From positions 1 to 12,952 of the forward strand of contig CAYTFK010000200.1 in the NCBI GenBank assembly GCA_964436865.1: a DNA stretch of 12,952 bases, in the 5' to 3' direction. The stretch is from JAXGPP01 sp964436865. GTDB taxonomy: Bacteria > Planctomycetota > Planctomycetia > Pirellulales > Thermoguttaceae. Positions 1-6,937 of the stretch are shown in pieces (the first letter of the stretch is position 1; each line of letters starts with the position of its first letter). The position numbers and the translations under genes were made by a program. The notes beneath the pieces were generated by a model. It worked only from the letters and a program-made list of their open reading frames with translations. It was not told the origin of the DNA and did not search any database.

Positions 1-323
1 TGGACCTTCGCCTCGGCCTCGGCCAGCCGGTGGAAGATTCGCCGGGCGAGATCCTTCTGGCGATCGGTGAGCCGGCCCTGGTCGATCATCGCCACAATGT
101 GGTGCAAGTGGCGGTGCTTGTGCTCCGGTTCGTACTCGACGGTAACCTGGGTTGCGCGAAAACCCTTCTTCTTCACTTCCTGGGCGACCAGGCGGCAGCC
201 GGGCAGACCGAGCGACTGGACCGCCTCGTTGAGCCGGGCCAGTTCGACCCCGGCATCGACCAGAGCGCCCAGCGTCATGTCGCCACTTATGCCCGACGCA
301 CAATCGAGATACGCGAGTTTCAT
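1..323 (-). CDS. larC: LarC, nickel-pincer cofactor biosynthesis protein (5' part, cut by window edge)
   Basis: This is the N-terminal 107 codons of LarC (DUF111 family), read on the minus strand and running off the left edge. LarC inserts nickel, in a CTP-dependent reaction, into the pyridinium bis-thiocarboxylate mononucleotide that becomes the cofactor of lactate racemase and related LarA-type enzymes. The protein begins MKLAYLDCASGISGDM, and the DCASGISGDM block at residues 7-16 followed by LGALVDAG is the family N-terminal signature. A histidine-rich stretch, EHKHRHLHHI at about 66-75, is also typical. The ATG at 323-321 is the only start that keeps the signature at the N-terminus; its ribosome binding site is weak. 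It lies 133 bp downstream of the DUF4173-type gene on the same strand, so read-through is possible. The family call is firm; no larA, larB or larE partner is visible inside the window. Confidence 0.9.
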   Translation of the reverse strand, partial: MKLAYLDCASGISGDMTLGALVDAGVELARLNEAVQSLGLPGCRLVAQEVKKKGFRATQVTVEYEPEHKHRHLHHIVAMIDQGRLTDRQKDLARRIFHRLAEAEAKV

Positions 324-361
324 CGTTGCATGGTTCCGTGGTGCACGCCCGGCCTGGCGGT

Positions 362-383
362 GGATCGACCAACCTGGTCGTCC
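362..383. other. Short hairpin upstream of larC
   Basis: CGACCA at 366-371 and TGGTCG at 375-380 form a perfect 6-bp stem with a 3-nt loop. It can extend to 9 bp with one bulge (GGA 362-364 with TCC 381-383). It lies in the 133-bp gap between the DUF4173-type stop codon and the larC start, about 40 nt before larC. No T-run follows on the minus strand, so it is not a convincing intrinsic terminator. It could be leader structure or chance in GC-rich DNA. The rest of the gap shows no clear site. Confidence 0.3.
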
Positions 384-456
384 AGCGGCGGCCGGTTCTG
401 GGCTATTGTGCCAGTTTTCCCGGCCGTCGGCGAGCCCCAGCGAAGCGCCGGGGGCC

Positions 457-2085
457 TCAGTACCACTGATAGGCGTAGTCGTGGAAGCGTTCGAGGGCGG
501 CCGCGCGACGGGCGGGAGCGGTGGCGTAGGGGGCCCAGTCGCTGCGCGTCGCCCGGAGGCGGTCGAGCAGCAAGCGGTCGGCAAGCTGAAAGGCGGTCCA
601 GCCCAGGCGGCGCCGGTCGGCGGCCCTTTGCCGGGCGGCAAGTTCCTGCTCGGCGAGCATCGCGCGGATTCCTTCGCGGATGATCGGGTCGCGGCTCTGG
701 GTCAGGGGAGCGAGCACGAGGAAGCCCTCCGGCGCGATTGGATGGACGCTGATCTGGACGCTGGGGGCCGGATCGCCGGCCAGGATCCGCCGCACGTTGT
801 AGGTGTGGACGAGCATGTCGACCGGCAGGACGGCGTAGAGAAAGACGGCGGCGGCGACGGTCCACAGGTGGCGGCGGAAAAGCCAGAGGAAGTTGCGGCG
901 GCGGGCGATCTTGACGATGACCAGGACGAATCCCACCACGACGGCCGAGATGCCCAGCAGGCCGACCACGCGCATGCGGGTCATGCCGTTGAAGCCGACG
1001 TAGATATGGAGACGGTTGTAGACGGCCAGGGCGAGGATCATATTTTCGGCCGACCAGATCCACGCCAGCCGGCTGAGCTGCCGGAGCCGCGGGTCGCCCA
1101 ACACGCGGCCGCGGAACATGGCCGAAAGGACCGCCGTCGCCAGGGCCAGCGCGACGGTGAGCCAGAACGCGCCCTCGTGAGCGTAGCCAGAGTAGTAGAA
1201 GCCCTGGGGAAAGACGCGAAACCAGAGCGTTTTGTATTCAAACACCAGGTAGACGGCAAATAGTGCGATCACGGTGACCAGCGTGTTGCGGCAGGCCGAG
1301 TAGAGGGGTGATTCGGCCGGAGCTTCGGGCAGCCGTGCGGCATCGGCCAGCAATTCAGCCGTCTGGCGGAAAGTCGGCCGCAACAGTCCGATGGAGATCC
1401 ACGCCACGGCGATCCACAGCAACACTTCCTGCCAGGTGGGAGCGATTTCCAAGAGCCACCGGCGGGCCGAGTGGACAAGTCGCTCGAGGCTGGTCGAGAC
1501 CCAGGTGACAAGGTCCGGATTGGCCATTATGAACAGCGTGCCGAAGCCCAGTAGAGCTGCCAGCGGCAGTCCGATATTGAGCCAGGAAACGCGGGGCGTG
1601 CGAGGGCTGGAACCGGCGGCGGCACGGCGATAGAGCATGAGCCCCTCGTAGCCGGCGGGAATCGCCGAGAAGGCATAAAGCAGAGCGTCGAGCGCATAGG
1701 GTGTTATTCCGGCCAGCGCCATGGCCAGCGCCACGGTGAGCGCGAAGCCAGAGGCAATCGCTAACGGCGAGCCGCACCAGACGAGCCGGGCGGCGACGAC
1801 GAGGAGCATCGCCCCGACCACGGCGACGGCCGGTCGCCAGCGGGGCCGCGGCGCGCCGACGAGCAGGAGGAGCGGCGCGGCGATAAAGAACATCGCCATG
1901 CCCGCGTAGCCGTGGCCGCGATACATTGCCACATCGGCTGCCACGACCAGGAGCACCAGCGCGAGCAGTTCGCGGGCACGGACGGGAGGCGGGGCGGAAT
2001 GGACGTCAGCGAGCACTTCAGCGTCGACCGGTTCCGCGAATTGACCCGAGGAGAAGGCGAATGGGCGAGGTTCGTTCTCGGTCAT
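457..2085 (-). CDS. DUF4173/DUF4153-type multi-pass membrane protein
   Basis: This is a 542-residue integral membrane protein with about eleven hydrophobic segments, roughly at residues 38-54, 60-78, 85-103, 107-126, 168-188, 220-236, 265-285, 305-323, 343-358, 371-391 and 402-423. A 35-residue hydrophilic N-terminus precedes them, and an arginine-rich soluble tail of about 110 residues follows. The stretch around 295-308, containing GFYYSGYAHEGAFWL, resembles the conserved aromatic Y-x-H-x-G-x-F region of DUF4173/DUF4153 proteins; the family has no established biochemical role. The ATG at 2085 is preceded by GAAGGA with a 5-nt spacer. The gene lies 51 bp downstream of the AAA ATPase on the same strand, so the two are probably co-transcribed. 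The C-terminal tail (about 470-542) contains many Arg and Ala residues and may be cytoplasmic. The membrane topology is clear; the exact family assignment is from memory of its motif. Confidence 0.8.
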   Translation of the reverse strand: MTENEPRPFAFSSGQFAEPVDAEVLADVHSAPPPVRARELLALVLLVVAADVAMYRGHGYAGMAMFFIAAPLLLLVGAPRPRWRPAVAVVGAMLLVVAARLVWCGSPLAIASGFALTVALAMALAGITPYALDALLYAFSAIPAGYEGLMLYRRAAAGSSPRTPRVSWLNIGLPLAALLGFGTLFIMANPDLVTWVSTSLERLVHSARRWLLEIAPTWQEVLLWIAVAWISIGLLRPTFRQTAELLADAARLPEAPAESPLYSACRNTLVTVIALFAVYLVFEYKTLWFRVFPQGFYYSGYAHEGAFWLTVALALATAVLSAMFRGRVLGDPRLRQLSRLAWIWSAENMILALAVYNRLHIYVGFNGMTRMRVVGLLGISAVVVGFVLVIVKIARRRNFLWLFRRHLWTVAAAVFLYAVLPVDMLVHTYNVRRILAGDPAPSVQISVHPIAPEGFLVLAPLTQSRDPIIREGIRAMLAEQELAARQRAADRRRLGWTAFQLADRLLLDRLRATRSDWAPYATAPARRAAALERFHDYAYQWY

Positions 2086-2136
2086 GGCGGTCCTTCACAA
2101 GCTGGAGTGGGTGGCGGCCGGGCGAGAGGTCGCGAT

Positions 2137-3633
2137 TCAGTCGGCTGGCACGCAACGGCCATGGGCCCAGGAGCGGAGCTGGGTGACATGCTCGCGCATC
2201 AGGACCGAGAGGGGATTGGTGGCGCGAAGCGCGGCGAGGATGTGGGCCGTCGAGCACTCGGCGTTCTCGGAGAAGGCGGCGTACAACCCGGCGATCACCG
2301 CCTGCTCGATCTCGGCTCCGCTGAAACCATCGGAAGCTTCGAGCAGTTGCGCGAGGTCGAAACATGCCGGATCGCGCCCGCGGCGGCGCAGATGGATGCG
2401 GAAGATCGACTCGCGGTCTTCGGCCGCCGGAAGGTCGACGAAGAAGATCTCATCGAAGCGGCCCTTGCGCATGAGTTCGGGCGGAAGCTGGCTGATGTTG
2501 TTGGCCGTGGCGACGAGAAAGATCGGGTGGCGATGGTCCTGCATCCACGACAGCAGGGTGCCGAACATCCGCTGCGACAGGCCGCCGTCGGCCGAGACGC
2601 TGGAGGCGGAGGCAAACGCCTTTTCGATCTCGTCGATCCACAATACGACGGGGGCCATCGATTCGGCCTGCCCGAGCGCCTCCCGGAGCCGGGCTTCGCT
2701 TTCGCCGATAAACTTCTGGTAGAGCACGCCGGGATCCATCCGCAGCAGCGGCATCCGCCAGGCCGAGGCGACCACCTTGGCGCACAGGCTCTTGCCGCAC
2801 CCCTGCACGCCGAGCAGGAGGATTCCGCGCGGCGGGTCGAGACCGAACTCGCGGGCCTTGGCGGTGAAGCCGCCGCGGCGCTGGTTGAGCCAGCGCTTGA
2901 GGTTATGGAGCCCGCCGATATCTTCGGGAGCCACGTCGGCCATGATTGATTCGAGACAGCCCATCGATCCCAGCCGGTTCCGTTTCGCATCAACTACACG
3001 GGACAGGTCGGCGCCGTCGAGGACGTTGTCGTCGTGGATTACGCCGGAGATCACACGGGCGGCTTCCTCGGCGGTCAGCCCACGGAGCGACTGTACGAGC
3101 TGCTCGAACTCGCGCTGGGTGAGCCGCGACTCGACCTCGACGAGGCTTCGCCGCTTGGCCTCGCGAAACGTCTCCTTGACGAGCTTCTCGAGTTCCTGCT
3201 GACTGGGCCAGCCGACGTCGAACGGGACGGTCAAGCGCCGGACCTCGGAAGGGAGGGCCAGGTTATCGAGCAGGACGAGCACCCAGGGGCGGCTCTCGGG
3301 GGCGAAATAGAGATCGCGAACCTGGCGGACGACCTGGGGGTCCTTGCAGTGGGGCGAAAGGTCCTTGAAGAGGTAGATGCCGAACCAGCCTGCCTCGCGG
3401 ACCTGCTTCAGCGCGGCCACGGCCTTGCCCGGCTCGGCGAGCTTCTTGTCCGTCCCCTCGGGTACGGTCTGCCGGAGCCCCTCGGTGACCGACCACTCGA
3501 ACAGCGGCCGGGCCAGTTGGGCGGCCGTGTCGCGGACGATCTTCACCGCCCGTGGTTCGTCGTGGGTTTCGATGGCGATGATCGGGTTGCCCGATTGAAT
3601 GAGCAGCTTCAGCCCTTCTGCCCGCGCGCGCAC
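2137..3633 (-). CDS. Ycf46-like AAA+ ATPase
   Basis: This 498-residue cytoplasmic AAA+ protein has the Ycf46 architecture. Residues 1-135 form an N-terminal domain beginning LKLLIQSGNPIIAIET, where Ycf46 proteins carry a similar strand-rich opening. A helical linker follows (about 140-235), then one AAA module. Walker A is GVQGCGKS (275-282), Walker B ends WIDEIE with D334-E335, sensor 1 is the TANN at 376-379, the arginine-finger region is RKGRFDEIF (389-397), and the sensor-2 motif is GFSGAEIEQ (436-444). All catalytic elements look intact, so it should hydrolyse ATP. The open frame continues to 4155, but that part is antisense to an SDR gene. The GTG at 3633 has a perfect GGAGG 8 nt upstream and gives a family-like length. 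It shares a transcription unit with the DUF4173-type membrane protein, which could be a client or anchor; that is inference. Confidence 0.88.
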   Translation of the reverse strand: MRARAEGLKLLIQSGNPIIAIETHDEPRAVKIVRDTAAQLARPLFEWSVTEGLRQTVPEGTDKKLAEPGKAVAALKQVREAGWFGIYLFKDLSPHCKDPQVVRQVRDLYFAPESRPWVLVLLDNLALPSEVRRLTVPFDVGWPSQQELEKLVKETFREAKRRSLVEVESRLTQREFEQLVQSLRGLTAEEAARVISGVIHDDNVLDGADLSRVVDAKRNRLGSMGCLESIMADVAPEDIGGLHNLKRWLNQRRGGFTAKAREFGLDPPRGILLLGVQGCGKSLCAKVVASAWRMPLLRMDPGVLYQKFIGESEARLREALGQAESMAPVVLWIDEIEKAFASASSVSADGGLSQRMFGTLLSWMQDHRHPIFLVATANNISQLPPELMRKGRFDEIFFVDLPAAEDRESIFRIHLRRRGRDPACFDLAQLLEASDGFSGAEIEQAVIAGLYAAFSENAECSTAHILAALRATNPLSVLMREHVTQLRSWAHGRCVPAD

Positions 3634-3641
3634 GTGTGCAT

Positions 3642-3646
3642 CCTCC
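3642..3646 (-). promoter_or_regulatory. Ribosome binding site that fixes a GTG start for the AAA ATPase
   Basis: On the minus strand GGAGG occupies 3646-3642, with an 8-nt spacer to the GTG at 3633-3631. An ATG inside that spacer is out of frame. This site decides the start against the much longer upstream open frame. Confidence 0.7.
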
Positions 3647-3771
3647 AGGTAGGGTGGAGGCGGCCGGGATCTCGCCCGCTCCGCTGCCCATTCTAACACG
3701 GTGAAACGGCGGCGCGATGCACCCGGACGGAGACTTACCGGCCGATCGTGGGGAGAGCCGGGAATGGGTGA

Positions 3772-3796
3772 GTTTAACGGTTGCGCAAGGCTAAAC
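3772..3796. promoter_or_regulatory. Palindrome in the divergent AAA/SDR intergenic region, possible operator
   Basis: GTTTA (3772-3776), TTGCGCAA (3781-3788) and TAAAC (3792-3796) make a near-symmetrical 25-bp element. The central 8-mer is a perfect palindrome and the outer arms are inverted copies, offset by one base. It lies in the 253-bp gap between the divergent ATPase (start 3633) and the first SDR (start 3887), about 90 bp upstream of the SDR. The layout resembles a dimeric regulator site. No convincing -35/-10 pair could be placed beside it, so function is inferred from symmetry alone. Confidence 0.35.
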
Positions 3797-3886
3797 GGCC
3801 GGCCAAAACGGCTTTCGGGGCGCCCGCCACCACAGTCGATACATCCCCTGGCGAAATTTAGGGGTTGTAGCGATTGGAACGAGCGA

Positions 3887-4669
3887 ATGCAGCCTGACCG
3901 CGAGCTTGCCTTGGTCACCGGCGCCAGTAGCGGCATCGGTCGGCAGTGCGCCTTGGTGCTGGCCGAGCGAGGTTTTGACCTGGCGATCACCGCCCGGCGG
4001 CAGGACCGGCTGGAGGAGTTGAAGGGGGAGATTGAATCGCGGCACGGGGTCGGCGCGACGGTGCTTGTTGAGGACCTGTCGGCGGCGGGAGGGCCGGAGC
4101 GGCTGGCCGACACGGTGGGACAGCTCGGGCGCCCGTTGTCGGTGCTGGTGAACAACGCCGGTTTCGGCTACTACGGCCCGGTGACCGAAGCCAGGCTGGC
4201 CGAAGTCGAGGCGACGATCCAGGTCAACGTGAATGCGTTGACCACGCTCGTGCGGTTGCTCGCACCGGCGATGCGCGAGCGCCGGCACGGCTACATTCTC
4301 AACGTCTCGTCGTTCGCCGCGCTGCAGCCGATCCCGCTCTACGCAGTGTACTCGGGGGCGAAGGCCTACGTGGTGGCTTTCTCACTGGCGCTGCGGCACG
4401 AACTGCGGCGCTCGGGGGTGAAGGTGACGGTGGTCTGCCCGGGTTTCACGGCCACCGAGTTTCACGACGTCGCCCGGCATCGCAAGACGGGCATCATGCG
4501 GCGAACCACGCTCTCCTCGGAATGCGTTGCGCGGCAGGCCCTGGCCGGCATGTTTCGCGGCAAGGCGATGGTCGTGCCGGGCGCCGCGTACAAGCTCACC
4601 GGATTGGCGCTACGTTTCATGCCGCGCACCTGGGCTTCGGCGATGGCCGCGGCCGTGGTCAAGAATTGA
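3887..4669 (+). CDS. SDR-family oxidoreductase, NADP-type signature (first of a tandem pair)
   Basis: This 260-residue classical short-chain dehydrogenase/reductase has a Rossmann glycine motif TGASSGIG (11-18), NNAG at 89-92, a catalytic serine at 141/142 (NVSSF), and Y155 with K159 in YSGAK. PG follows at 185-186. Beta-2 ends in ARR (36-38), and basic residues at this position normally favour NADP(H). It resembles the COG0300-type subfamily acting on ketones, steroids or acyl chains, but the substrate cannot be read from sequence. The ATG at 3887 puts the Rossmann strand at the N-terminus as expected. The frame is open from 3701, but the extra 62 residues are arginine- and proline-rich and look non-coding. 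The ribosome binding site is weak. The stop codon lies 7 bp before the next SDR, so the two form an operon. The C-terminus (234-260) is hydrophobic and basic and might touch membrane. Confidence 0.88.
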   Translation: MQPDRELALVTGASSGIGRQCALVLAERGFDLAITARRQDRLEELKGEIESRHGVGATVLVEDLSAAGGPERLADTVGQLGRPLSVLVNNAGFGYYGPVTEARLAEVEATIQVNVNALTTLVRLLAPAMRERRHGYILNVSSFAALQPIPLYAVYSGAKAYVVAFSLALRHELRRSGVKVTVVCPGFTATEFHDVARHRKTGIMRRTTLSSECVARQALAGMFRGKAMVVPGAAYKLTGLALRFMPRTWASAMAAAVVKN

Positions 4670-4676
4670 GGGATCT

Positions 4677-5525
4677 ATGAGGCAGCTTCACGGGAAGCGG
4701 GCGCTGGTGACCGGGGCGGCGGCGGGGATCGGCCGGGCGATCGCGCTGGCGCTGGCCGGCGAAGGCTGCGATCTGTATCTGCTCGACATCGACGAATCCC
4801 GGCTCCGCGAGACGGCCGCGGCCGCGCGCGAGATGGGCGTCGAGGCAGTGGCTGCGCGGTGCGATGTGGCCAGCGCTGCCGAGGTGACCGCTGCGAACCA
4901 GGCGATGCTCGCGCGGTGGGGGACGCTCGATATCCTGGTGAACAACGCCGGAGTTGCCTTTTACGGCCCGACGGAGACCATGACCGCCGCGCAGTGGGAC
5001 TGGCTCTTGCGGATCAATCTGCTGGCGCCGGTGCAGTTCGTGAGCGAGTTGCTGCCGGTGCTCAAGGCGCGGCCGGAAGCCCACATCGTCAACATGGCGA
5101 GCATCTGGGGGCTGGTGGGCATGGGGCGTTTCACGGCTTACAACGTGAGCAAGTTCGGGATGGTGGGGTTGAGCCTTTCGCTGCGGGCGGAGTACGGGCG
5201 GCAGGGGCTGGGGGTGAGCGCGATCTGCCCGGGCTTCGTCCGCACCAACCTGTTTCGCGATGCGCCGTGCGGGCATGCCGGGCGCAGAACGCCGCAACCG
5301 CCGCGTCTGCTGAGCACCACACCCGAACGTGTCGCAGCCCGCGTGGTGCGGGCCATCCAGCGCGATGAGCGTCTGGTGCTCGTCACTCCCTTGGCGCACG
5401 TGCTCTATCACCTGCACCGCTTCACTCCGGGGGTAATCGACGTCTTGCAGCGTCTGGGGCGGCGGCGGCGGATGGCAAAGAAGCTGGCCGCGCAGGGCAC
5501 GACGGAACGTCGCAGGGCCGCTTGA
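4677..5525 (+). CDS. SDR-family oxidoreductase, NAD-type signature (second of a tandem pair)
   Basis: This 282-residue classical SDR carries TGAAAGIG (12-19), D63 of the adenine-binding CDV, NNAG (89-92), N114, S142, Y155 and K159 (YNVSK), and PG at 185-186. All catalytic residues are present. Beta-2 ends LLDID with D37, the acidic residue that normally selects NAD(H), unlike its upstream neighbour. After the catalytic domain there is a C-terminal extension (about 235-282) with hydrophobic, aromatic and strongly basic patches (GRRRRMAKK at 261-269), suggesting membrane or lipid contact. GAGGGA overlaps the stop codon of the preceding gene and sits just before the ATG at 4677, indicating translational coupling. 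Similar N-terminal halves suggest a duplication followed by divergence, though the pair is not closely similar overall. The substrate is unknown. Confidence 0.87.
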   Translation: MRQLHGKRALVTGAAAGIGRAIALALAGEGCDLYLLDIDESRLRETAAAAREMGVEAVAARCDVASAAEVTAANQAMLARWGTLDILVNNAGVAFYGPTETMTAAQWDWLLRINLLAPVQFVSELLPVLKARPEAHIVNMASIWGLVGMGRFTAYNVSKFGMVGLSLSLRAEYGRQGLGVSAICPGFVRTNLFRDAPCGHAGRRTPQPPRLLSTTPERVAARVVRAIQRDERLVLVTPLAHVLYHLHRFTPGVIDVLQRLGRRRRMAKKLAAQGTTERRRAA

Positions 5526-5596
5526 ACCGGAAGCGGCGAGGTCGGGAGACCCGCGCCGAACGCGGAGATGGCATCGAGCGAAGGACCGCCGCCTTC

Positions 5597-5612
5597 GGGC
5601 CGCTCTAGGCCC
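5597..5612 (+). terminator. Weak hairpin terminator after the SDR pair
   Basis: GGGCC (5597-5601) and GGCCC (5608-5612) form a 5-bp GC stem with a 6-nt loop, followed by the pyrimidine-rich CTCTTCTGTT. It lies about 70 bp after the second SDR and before the promoter-like TTGACA at 5645. The stem is short and the T-run is interrupted, so it may terminate poorly. Confidence 0.3.
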
Positions 5613-5644
5613 CTCTTCTGTTCACCCCGACTGACGTTCGCAGG

Positions 5645-5673
5645 TTGACAGTCGCGGGTCGTCCGACAACACT
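5645..5673 (+). promoter_or_regulatory. Possible sigma-70 promoter for the PHP phosphodiesterase gene
   Basis: A perfect TTGACA at 5645-5650 lies about 100 bp before the ATG at 5750. A 17-bp spacer leads to AACACT (5668-5673), which matches TATAAT at only three positions. The -35 is persuasive, the -10 is poor, and planctomycete promoters often deviate from the E. coli consensus. The remainder of the 224-bp gap holds no open frame that looks real. Confidence 0.35.
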
Positions 5674-5749
5674 TCTGAACCGTGGTCCCGGCAGGCCGGC
5701 GCGCGGCCGGTCGAGGTCTGTGGATCCGAGCACGAATCGAGGAGTTGTC

Positions 5750-6841
5750 ATGACGCGAAGAATTGCCGCCTGGTGCTGGGCATTGGTGCTGATGCTGCTG
5801 TTGTCGGTTCCCGCAGTTGCCGCCGATGTGCGGCACGAGATCCAGTTCCCCGACCTGCCGGAGTATCAGACGCTGGTGTGCGATCTCCATATGCACACGG
5901 TGTTTTCCGACGGCTCGGTGTGGCCGCAAGTCCGGGTGGCCGAGGCGTGGCGGCAGGGGCTCGACGCGATTGCGATCACCGACCACATCGAGTATCAGCC
6001 TCATAAGGATGATCTGCCGACGAAACACGGACGTTCAAACGAGTTGGCGGCCGGCGCGGCCCGCCAGGCGAACCTGCTCTTCCCCAAGGGGGCCGAGATT
6101 ACCCGTGACACGCCGCCGGGGCACTTCAACGCGATCTTTCTCGAGGATATCGCCGCGATCGACACGCCCGATTTTGTCGAGGCGGTGAAGCGCGCCAACG
6201 AGCAGGGAGCGTTTGTGTTTTGGAACCACCAGGCATGGCAGGGAGAGGAGAAGGGAAAGTGGCTCGACGTGCACACCACGCTCTATGAGAACGGGTGGTT
6301 GCACGGCATGGAAGTGTGCAACGGCGACAGCTACTACCCGAGCGCTCACCAGTGGTGTCTGGACAAGAACCTGACCATGTTGGGCAACACCGACATCCAC
6401 GCCCCCGACCTGCTGACGCGTAGCGCGCCGGATAATCACCGGACGCTGACGCTGGTATTTGCCAAGGAGCGAACGCCCGACGGGCTCAAGGAAGCGCTCC
6501 GCCAGCGGCGGACGGCCGTTTGGTTCACCGACCAGATCATCGGCCGCCAGGAATGGCTCGAGCCGCTGTTGGCCCGCTCGGTCGCCATCGCCAAGCCGCA
6601 CCTGCGGTCGAAGGACGCGGTGTGGGTGGAGATGCGGAATATGTCGGATGTCGACGTGAAGCTCAAGCGGACTGGCAACGTCGGCCCGGCGGAACTCGTG
6701 CTGCCGGCTCAGTCGACCAGCATGGTCAAAATCGGAACGAGCAAGCCGGACGAACCGATCGACCTGGCCTACGAAGCGACGAACTTCCTCATCGCCCCGG
6801 GGACGGGCCTGCCCGTCACCTGGCAAGTTGAAGGCCCGTAG
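5750..6841 (+). CDS. Secreted PHP-domain phosphodiesterase, Sb-PDE family
   Basis: This 363-residue protein has a Sec signal peptide: MTRR, a hydrophobic core at 5-20, and a likely cut after AVA at 22-24. The mature part begins with a PHP metallohydrolase domain. DLHMHTVFSDG (45-55) supplies H47, H49 and D54; ITDH ends at H79; E116 follows; then come GHFNAIF with H125, FWNH with H160, and TDIH with D215 and H217. Together these form a complete multinuclear metal site. The whole pattern, including DGSVWPQVRVAEA, EYQPHKDD and TAVWF (255-259), matches the Sb-PDE family named after a Sphingobium organophosphate-diester hydrolase. A beta-rich C-terminal domain of about 75 residues (288-363) completes the family length. 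The natural substrate is unknown, and the export signal implies an extracytoplasmic phosphodiester. GAGGAG lies 5 nt before the ATG at 5750, ruling out the longer frame from 5645. Confidence 0.88.
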   Translation: MTRRIAAWCWALVLMLLLSVPAVAADVRHEIQFPDLPEYQTLVCDLHMHTVFSDGSVWPQVRVAEAWRQGLDAIAITDHIEYQPHKDDLPTKHGRSNELAAGAARQANLLFPKGAEITRDTPPGHFNAIFLEDIAAIDTPDFVEAVKRANEQGAFVFWNHQAWQGEEKGKWLDVHTTLYENGWLHGMEVCNGDSYYPSAHQWCLDKNLTMLGNTDIHAPDLLTRSAPDNHRTLTLVFAKERTPDGLKEALRQRRTAVWFTDQIIGRQEWLEPLLARSVAIAKPHLRSKDAVWVEMRNMSDVDVKLKRTGNVGPAELVLPAQSTSMVKIGTSKPDEPIDLAYEATNFLIAPGTGLPVTWQVEGP

Positions 6842-6864
6842 GTCAGCGTATTGCGACGCACCAT

Positions 6865-6916
6865 CGGCATGCTTTCACGCCGCGGAGCGTCGTGCCACAT
6901 TGCGGCAAGCATGCCG
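6865..6916 (+). repeat. Perfect 10-bp inverted repeat in the leader of the five-span membrane protein gene
   Basis: CGGCATGCTT (6865-6874) is matched by its exact reverse complement AAGCATGCCG (6907-6916), enclosing 32 nt. The loop itself can form a small stem (CACG 6876-6879 with CGTG 6891-6894). The element ends 2 nt before the GGGAGG ribosome binding site at 6919-6924 of the downstream gene. It could act as mRNA leader structure, a partial terminator after the PHP gene, or a protein-binding site. No T-run follows the 3' arm. Confidence 0.5.
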
Positions 6917-6937
6917 TAGGGAGGCAGAGCACCGGAT

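Noticed and set aside
385..430. TGGCAC on the minus strand as a sigma-54 promoter for larC
   Set aside because: The TTGC element at the required spacing is missing.
67..1263. A 398-codon plus-strand open frame opposite larC and the DUF4173-type gene
   Set aside because: It is low-complexity (Gly, Asp, Arg, Gln rich), antisense to two supported genes, and shows no domain or ribosome binding site.
1912..2949. A 345-codon plus-strand open frame opposite the AAA ATPase
   Set aside because: It is antisense to the Walker and sensor motifs of a well-supported ATPase and has the composition of a mirrored GC-rich frame.
3690..3695. TAGAAT on the minus strand as a -10 element for the ATPase operon
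   Set aside because: The hexamer is good, but no acceptable -35 lies 16-18 bp upstream, so I did not annotate a promoter.
3634..4155. N-terminal extension of the AAA ATPase by 174 codons
   Set aside because: The extension is antisense to the first SDR, has low-complexity Ser/Pro/Arg composition and ignores the strong GGAGG-GTG start at 3633.
5408..6028. A minus-strand frame spanning the 224-bp gap before the PHP gene
   Set aside because: It overlaps the ends of both flanking real genes, lacks a ribosome binding site and has no recognisable domain. I treat the gap as regulatory.
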